Shown here: one piece after another, positions 14,462-17,423 of the stretch | How positions within the stretch are numbered: the first letter of the stretch is position 1 | How the letters are laid out: each line of letters opens with the position of its first letter | NCBI GenBank assembly: GCA_934623545.1 | Contig: CAKTVN010000007.1 | Coordinates: 1 to 17,423, forward strand | Length of the DNA: 17,423 bases | Reading direction: 5' to 3' | DNA from: an uncultured Oscillospiraceae bacterium | GTDB taxonomy: Bacteria > Bacillota > Clostridia > Oscillospirales > Oscillospiraceae | Notes under the pieces: model-generated | The model's input: the letters and a program-made list of their open reading frames with translations, nothing else | What the model was told of the DNA's origin: nothing | Databases searched by the model: none | Made by a program: the position numbers and the translations under genes

Positions 14462-14620
14462 TTTCAACCGTCAACGGCGCTTTCTTTCTCATGCTGAGAA
14501 AGAAAGCGGGGTTGAAACGTTCCCCGCGCGCTATGCGCGCGGATAAGGTGTCACCCTTCGGGTGACGAAAAGCCTCCCGCATCCTCCGGATGCGGTTCCC
14601 TCCGCGCACTGCGTGCGCGG
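14462..14620. repeat. Serial hairpin array downstream of the MATE gene
   Basis: Five palindromes with 3-nt loops in 142 bp: 14479-14507 (13 bp, loop TGC), 14524-14542 (8 bp, TAT), 14550-14566 (7 bp, TTC), 14577-14595 (8 bp, TCC), 14602-14620 (8 bp, TGC). The first is enclosed by outer TTTCAACC (14462-14469)/GGTTGAAA (14510-14517). On the minus strand the loops read GCA, ATA, GAA, GGA, GCA. The last ends 1 nt from the MATE stop codon. None is followed by a strong T run, so this is not a standard terminator. Confidence 0.85.
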
Positions 14621-14621
14621 A

Positions 14622-16112
14622 TCAGGAGATTCCCTTCTTCTTTCCAGTGGGATAAAGATACCGATAATCGCAGCGCAGAATATTCCGGATAAACGGGACG
14701 AGCAGCAGCGCATCGGCGGCGATCCAGGCAAGCGGATCTGCAAGACAGAGCGCCGCGAAGCAGCGCATTCCGGAGCTGGCATCCACCGCGCCGCCCGCGA
14801 GCGCCTGCGGAAGCGTCATGCACAGCACGCAGCGCGCCAGCAGCTCCATCACGCCCGCGCCCAGCACATACTGCGGAAAGCCGATGCCCTGCGCGCAGTT
14901 GCGAATAATGAACAAAATGCCGAGGAAGATATACAGCGCGAAGTCCACATACAGGTAGGTATTGCCGTAGCGGACGGTCTGCTCCGTGACCTTGTCGGCG
15001 CTGAGGAAGAAATAGAGATAGCCGCCGCGGATGCTCAGGAGCATTCCGAGCCCTGTAAACGTCAGCAGCATGACGAGCATGATACAGAGCGCCTGAAGAG
15101 AGCCTTTACGGATGCGCTCATACTTGCTTGCACCGATGTTCTGTGCGCAGAAGCTGGTCATTGCGCCGCCGAGGGCGTTGAGCGGCGTCATGATCATGTT
15201 GTTGAGCTTGTTTGCCGCGCCGAAGCCGTTCTGCGCCGCATTGGAGACGATCACACCGTCCAGCATATCGAACTGGACGATCACGCTCTGCATCACGATG
15301 ATGCCGATTGCAAGCACAGAGAACTGAAGCCCCAGCGGCACGCCCTGGATCGTGTGGCTCCAGATGTCGCTGCGCGTGATCGCAAAGTCCTCGCGGTGCA
15401 GGCGCAGGGAGGGATAGCGCCGGAAGGCGTAGCAGAAGCACGCGACGGTGCTGATCAGCTGCGCCGAAACGGTCGCGACCGCCGCCCCGGCGACACCCCA
15501 GTGGAAGGAGAGAATGAACAGCACGTCCAGACCGATGTTCAGGACGGTCGAGAACAGTAGAAACAGCAGCGGCGTGACGGAATCGCCCATGCTGCGCAAA
15601 AACGAGCAGATGAAGTTATAGAAAAGCTGCGCGCCGATCCCGGCGAAGATGATCGCACAGTAGGTATGCGCTGCGAGGTAGACCGTGCCGCCGTCAGGGG
15701 TGACGTTGATCCATGCGAGCATGGGATCCAGCAGCGCGAGCGCAAGCGCGGTCAGGAGGACCGTCAGCGCAGCGGAGAGCACGATCTGCGTTGCGAGCGA
15801 GCGGCGGACGCCCGTCTCGTCGTGCGAGCCGACCTTGCAGGAGGTAATGACGCAGAAGCCGGCGCTGACGCCGAAGGCGAACTGAAGAAAGATGAAGATG
15901 AGGGAATTGGTGTCGTTAACACCGGCGACCTCCTGCGCGGAGAGCGTCTGCCCGACGATGGCGGCGTCGCTGATGGTATAGACCTGCTGGAGCAGGAACG
16001 AGAGGATGATCGGAAGCGAGAAGCGCAGAATGGTTTTCCAGCAGCTCCCTTCAGTCAGATCGACCGGCTCGAAAAGGAAATGCATTTTCGATTTGGAGCT
16101 TGCAGCCTGCAT
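14622..16112 (-). CDS. MATE-family multidrug efflux transporter
   Basis: About 496 residues with 12 predicted membrane segments in two MatE halves (roughly 20-185 and 235-410). The start VDLTEGSCWKTILRFSLPIILSFLLQQVYTISDAAIVGQ and later GVPLGLQFSVLAIGIIVMQSVI are typical of Clostridial MATE exporters, which expel drugs or cations using a Na or H gradient. I chose the ATG at plus 16110-16112 because AGG lies 8 nt upstream; the ATG two codons earlier (16118) is only 2 nt from it. A perfect consensus promoter lies upstream, so it is expressed as a single gene. The substrate is unknown. Confidence 0.92.
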   Translation of the reverse strand: MQAASSKSKMHFLFEPVDLTEGSCWKTILRFSLPIILSFLLQQVYTISDAAIVGQTLSAQEVAGVNDTNSLIFIFLQFAFGVSAGFCVITSCKVGSHDETGVRRSLATQIVLSAALTVLLTALALALLDPMLAWINVTPDGGTVYLAAHTYCAIIFAGIGAQLFYNFICSFLRSMGDSVTPLLFLLFSTVLNIGLDVLFILSFHWGVAGAAVATVSAQLISTVACFCYAFRRYPSLRLHREDFAITRSDIWSHTIQGVPLGLQFSVLAIGIIVMQSVIVQFDMLDGVIVSNAAQNGFGAANKLNNMIMTPLNALGGAMTSFCAQNIGASKYERIRKGSLQALCIMLVMLLTFTGLGMLLSIRGGYLYFFLSADKVTEQTVRYGNTYLYVDFALYIFLGILFIIRNCAQGIGFPQYVLGAGVMELLARCVLCMTLPQALAGGAVDASSGMRCFAALCLADPLAWIAADALLLVPFIRNILRCDYRYLYPTGKKKGIS

Positions 16113-16147
16113 AAGCATTACCTGATTTCTTTTTGGATTGCCGGGCG

Positions 16148-16176
16148 ATTATAAGCTCCAAAAATCGGAATGTCAA
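16148..16176 (-). promoter_or_regulatory. Consensus sigma-A promoter of the MATE gene
   Basis: On the minus strand TTGACA (plus 16171-16176), exactly 17 bp, then TATAAT (plus 16148-16153): all twelve consensus bases match. No clear operator overlaps it, so high basal expression is expected. Confidence 0.93.
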
Positions 16177-16263
16177 GAGAAAATTTCGCTGAAATTCTGT
16201 GAATTTTCCGCGTGCGAAGCAAGCAGGGGAGCAGGGGAGAGGTGCGCCGCAAAAACAGAAAAA

Positions 16264-16287
16264 GCGCGGCGGAGACCCGCCGCGCCC
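16264..16287 (-). terminator. Terminator hairpin, copy 1 of a 24-nt repeat
   Basis: GCGCGGCGG-AGAC-CCGCCGCGC (16264-16285) is a 9-bp stem. On the minus strand it is followed by TTTTTCTGTTTTT, a strong U-tract, so it can end the upstream SLH transcript. The 24 bases 16264-16287 recur exactly at 16518-16541. Confidence 0.8.
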
Positions 16288-16340
16288 GATATAAAAGGCT
16301 CGCAGAGTTCCGTCGCGCACGGCGGAATAAATTGTAGATC

Positions 16341-16515
16341 TGTTTTGTCTGGCGGCGTGTACGTCAGACAAAACACTTTACACGATGCAAGTGTTGAAAT
16401 TTTGCACTTAAGGTGCAAAATTTATGCGCGAAGCATCGTGCAGCTCTTTCAAACGGAAAACCAGCGAAGCGTTTTCCGTTTGAGAGCTTTTCAAAAAGTA
16501 TTTTTGAAAAGCTCT
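16341..16515. repeat. Array of hairpins between the two terminator copies
   Basis: 16341-16351/16365-16375 is 11 bp perfect with a 13-nt loop. 16381-16388/16433-16440 is an outer 8-bp arm enclosing 16397-16407/16413-16423 (11 bp, loop TTAAG). 16450-16461/16471-16482 is 12 bp, loop CAGCGAAGC. 16483-16497/16501-16515 is 15 bp perfect with loop GTA. The last two abut, and the last abuts the hairpin at 16516. GCGAAGC also occurs at 16428-16434 and 16214-16220. No gene is seen in 16177-16559. Confidence 0.85.
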
Positions 16516-16541
16516 GGGCGCGGCGGAGACCCGCCGCGCCC
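16516..16541 (-). terminator. Hairpin after the SLH gene, copy 2 of the 24-nt repeat
   Basis: GGGCGCGGCGG-AGAC-CCGCCGCGCCC is an 11-bp perfect stem lying 18 nt beyond the SLH stop on the minus strand. It is followed there by AGAGCTTTTC, only a short T run, so copy 1 farther on may be the effective terminator. Confidence 0.7.
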
Positions 16542-16559
16542 AATCTACAGGGATGGATA

Positions 16560-17423
16560 TTATCTGGTAAAGCTGCGGTCAAAGCGCATCAGGATCGCAG
16601 CGACCTCTGCGCGGGTGGCGTTGCCCTTCGGGGCGAGCGTCGTCGCGGTGCGGCCGTTGATGAGACCCTCTGCGACTGCCCACTGCACGGCGGTCTTCGC
16701 CCAGGCGGAGACGGACGATGCGTCGGAGTAGTCGCTGAGCGAGGCGCTTGCGCCGACTGCGTAGCCGCAGTAGTCCGCATAGCGGTAGAGGATGGTCGCG
16801 AGCTGCTCACGGGTGACCTCGGCGGTCATGTTCGTTCCGTCGGAGATGCCGTTCTCCATCGCCCATTCACGACCGGTGGAGTACCAGATCTCGCCTCTGG
16901 AGGTGTCTACGCCGTCCATACGGGCGAGAATGGTCACGACCATGCCGCGCGTCGTGTTGGCGCTCGGGGAGAAGGTGTAGCGACCGGTGCCGTTCATGAG
17001 ACCGTTCTCGTAGACATAGGTGACTGCGTCGCAGTACCAGCTGCTTTCGGCGACATCGTCGAAGAGCTCGTCCGCGGTGAGCGCGTCCTTGTCGTCGCTT
17101 GCGATCGCATTGATGAGCGCGAGCTGCTTCTCTGCCTTCGTGAGCTTGTCATAGTTCGTGACAAGGACCTTCAGGTCTCTGCGAAGGCCGTCATACGCGT
17201 CGCGCGCAGCCTTGATGACCTTCGGGTCGAGCTTGCTGCCGATGGCGTCGATCTTGGCGATGACCGCCGCGACTGCCGCCGCGTCGTCAACGTCCTGCTT
17301 GGTCGTTGCGTGCAGGGCCAGATCGCTGAAGTAGCCGAGATCGTCATGACCTGCGGAGGCGTCGTCCTTGACGAAGCGGAAGGTCAGTGTGTAGCTGCCG
17401 GGCTTGAGCGTGCCGTTGTAGGT
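16560..17423 (-). CDS. C-terminal part of an SLH-domain surface protein (5' truncated by window)
   Basis: The frame is open from the window edge to a TAA at plus 16560-16562, giving at least 287 residues. From the edge: a beta segment (TYNGTLKPGSYTLTFRF), then a helical module (AAVIAKIDAIGSKLD, ARDAYDGLRRDLKVLVTNY, LTKAEKQL) common in Clostridial surface proteins, then three SLH repeats: FDDVAESSWYCDAVTYVYENG..., IWYSTGREWAMENGISDG..., and SVSAWAKTAVQWAVAEGLINGR.... It ends MRFDRSFTR. SLH repeats attach it to the cell wall. It differs from the SLH protein at 527-2608 and belongs to a separate transcript. The signal peptide and functional part lie outside the window. Confidence 0.9.
   Translation of the reverse strand, partial: TYNGTLKPGSYTLTFRFVKDDASAGHDDLGYFSDLALHATTKQDVDDAAAVAAVIAKIDAIGSKLDPKVIKAARDAYDGLRRDLKVLVTNYDKLTKAEKQLALINAIASDDKDALTADELFDDVAESSWYCDAVTYVYENGLMNGTGRYTFSPSANTTRGMVVTILARMDGVDTSRGEIWYSTGREWAMENGISDGTNMTAEVTREQLATILYRYADYCGYAVGASASLSDYSDASSVSAWAKTAVQWAVAEGLINGRTATTLAPKGNATRAEVAAILMRFDRSFTR

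Noticed and set aside
14562..15560. A 332-codon plus-strand frame opposite the MATE gene
   Set aside because: Begins within the hairpin array and is antisense to a complete transporter with a consensus promoter.

Overview
The window looks like chromosomal DNA from a GC-rich, Gram-positive member of the Clostridia, most like the Oscillospiraceae/Ruminococcaceae. The evidence is AGGAGG-type ribosome binding sites, sigma-A promoters, S-layer homology (SLH) surface proteins at both ends, a dockerin, Big_2 Ig-like domains, and the Bacillota housekeeping pair yloU (Asp23) and fakA with thiN nearby. Assignment is from gene content only; there is no rRNA or tRNA in the window.

Layout: (1) 1-2608: the 3' end of a dockerin-bearing secreted protein, 13 nt from a secreted protein with a possible cohesin-like N-terminus, four Ig-like domains and three SLH domains. 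(2) 2656-5294: a terminator, a near-consensus promoter with tandem palindromic operators, then a likely operon: TetR regulator, isochorismatase-type hydrolase, a translation-coupled 30-codon ORF, a DUF3795 Cys-rich protein, and a flavin reductase interrupted by a one-base frameshift. (3) 5413-7660: an orphan Mrr-type restriction endonuclease, a RibD-C/DHFR-like reductase and a LOG-family nucleotide hydrolase. (4) 7684-8697: trmB with its own promoter, and a small membrane protein. (5) 8700-10833: a YeiH-type membrane transporter divergent from a LysR regulator. (6) 11024-13772: thiN converging on yloU-fakA. (7) 14622-16112: a MATE efflux pump on the minus strand, with a perfect-consensus promoter. 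(8) 16560-17423: the C-terminal part of a second SLH surface protein on the minus strand.

The most unusual material is between the genes. Four intergenic stretches (10849-10985, 13912-14364, 14462-14620, 16264-16541) are built almost wholly of short palindromes set end to end, each with a different stem but usually a 3-nt loop. Many loops read GNA (GAA, GCA, GGA, GTA) on one strand, and the core GCGAAGC recurs in several. One array lies between two exact 24-nt copies of a terminator hairpin. These look like a family of non-coding hairpin elements and are my main candidate for something undescribed. The second candidate is the possible two-gene dockerin/cohesin/SLH surface complex at the start of the window.
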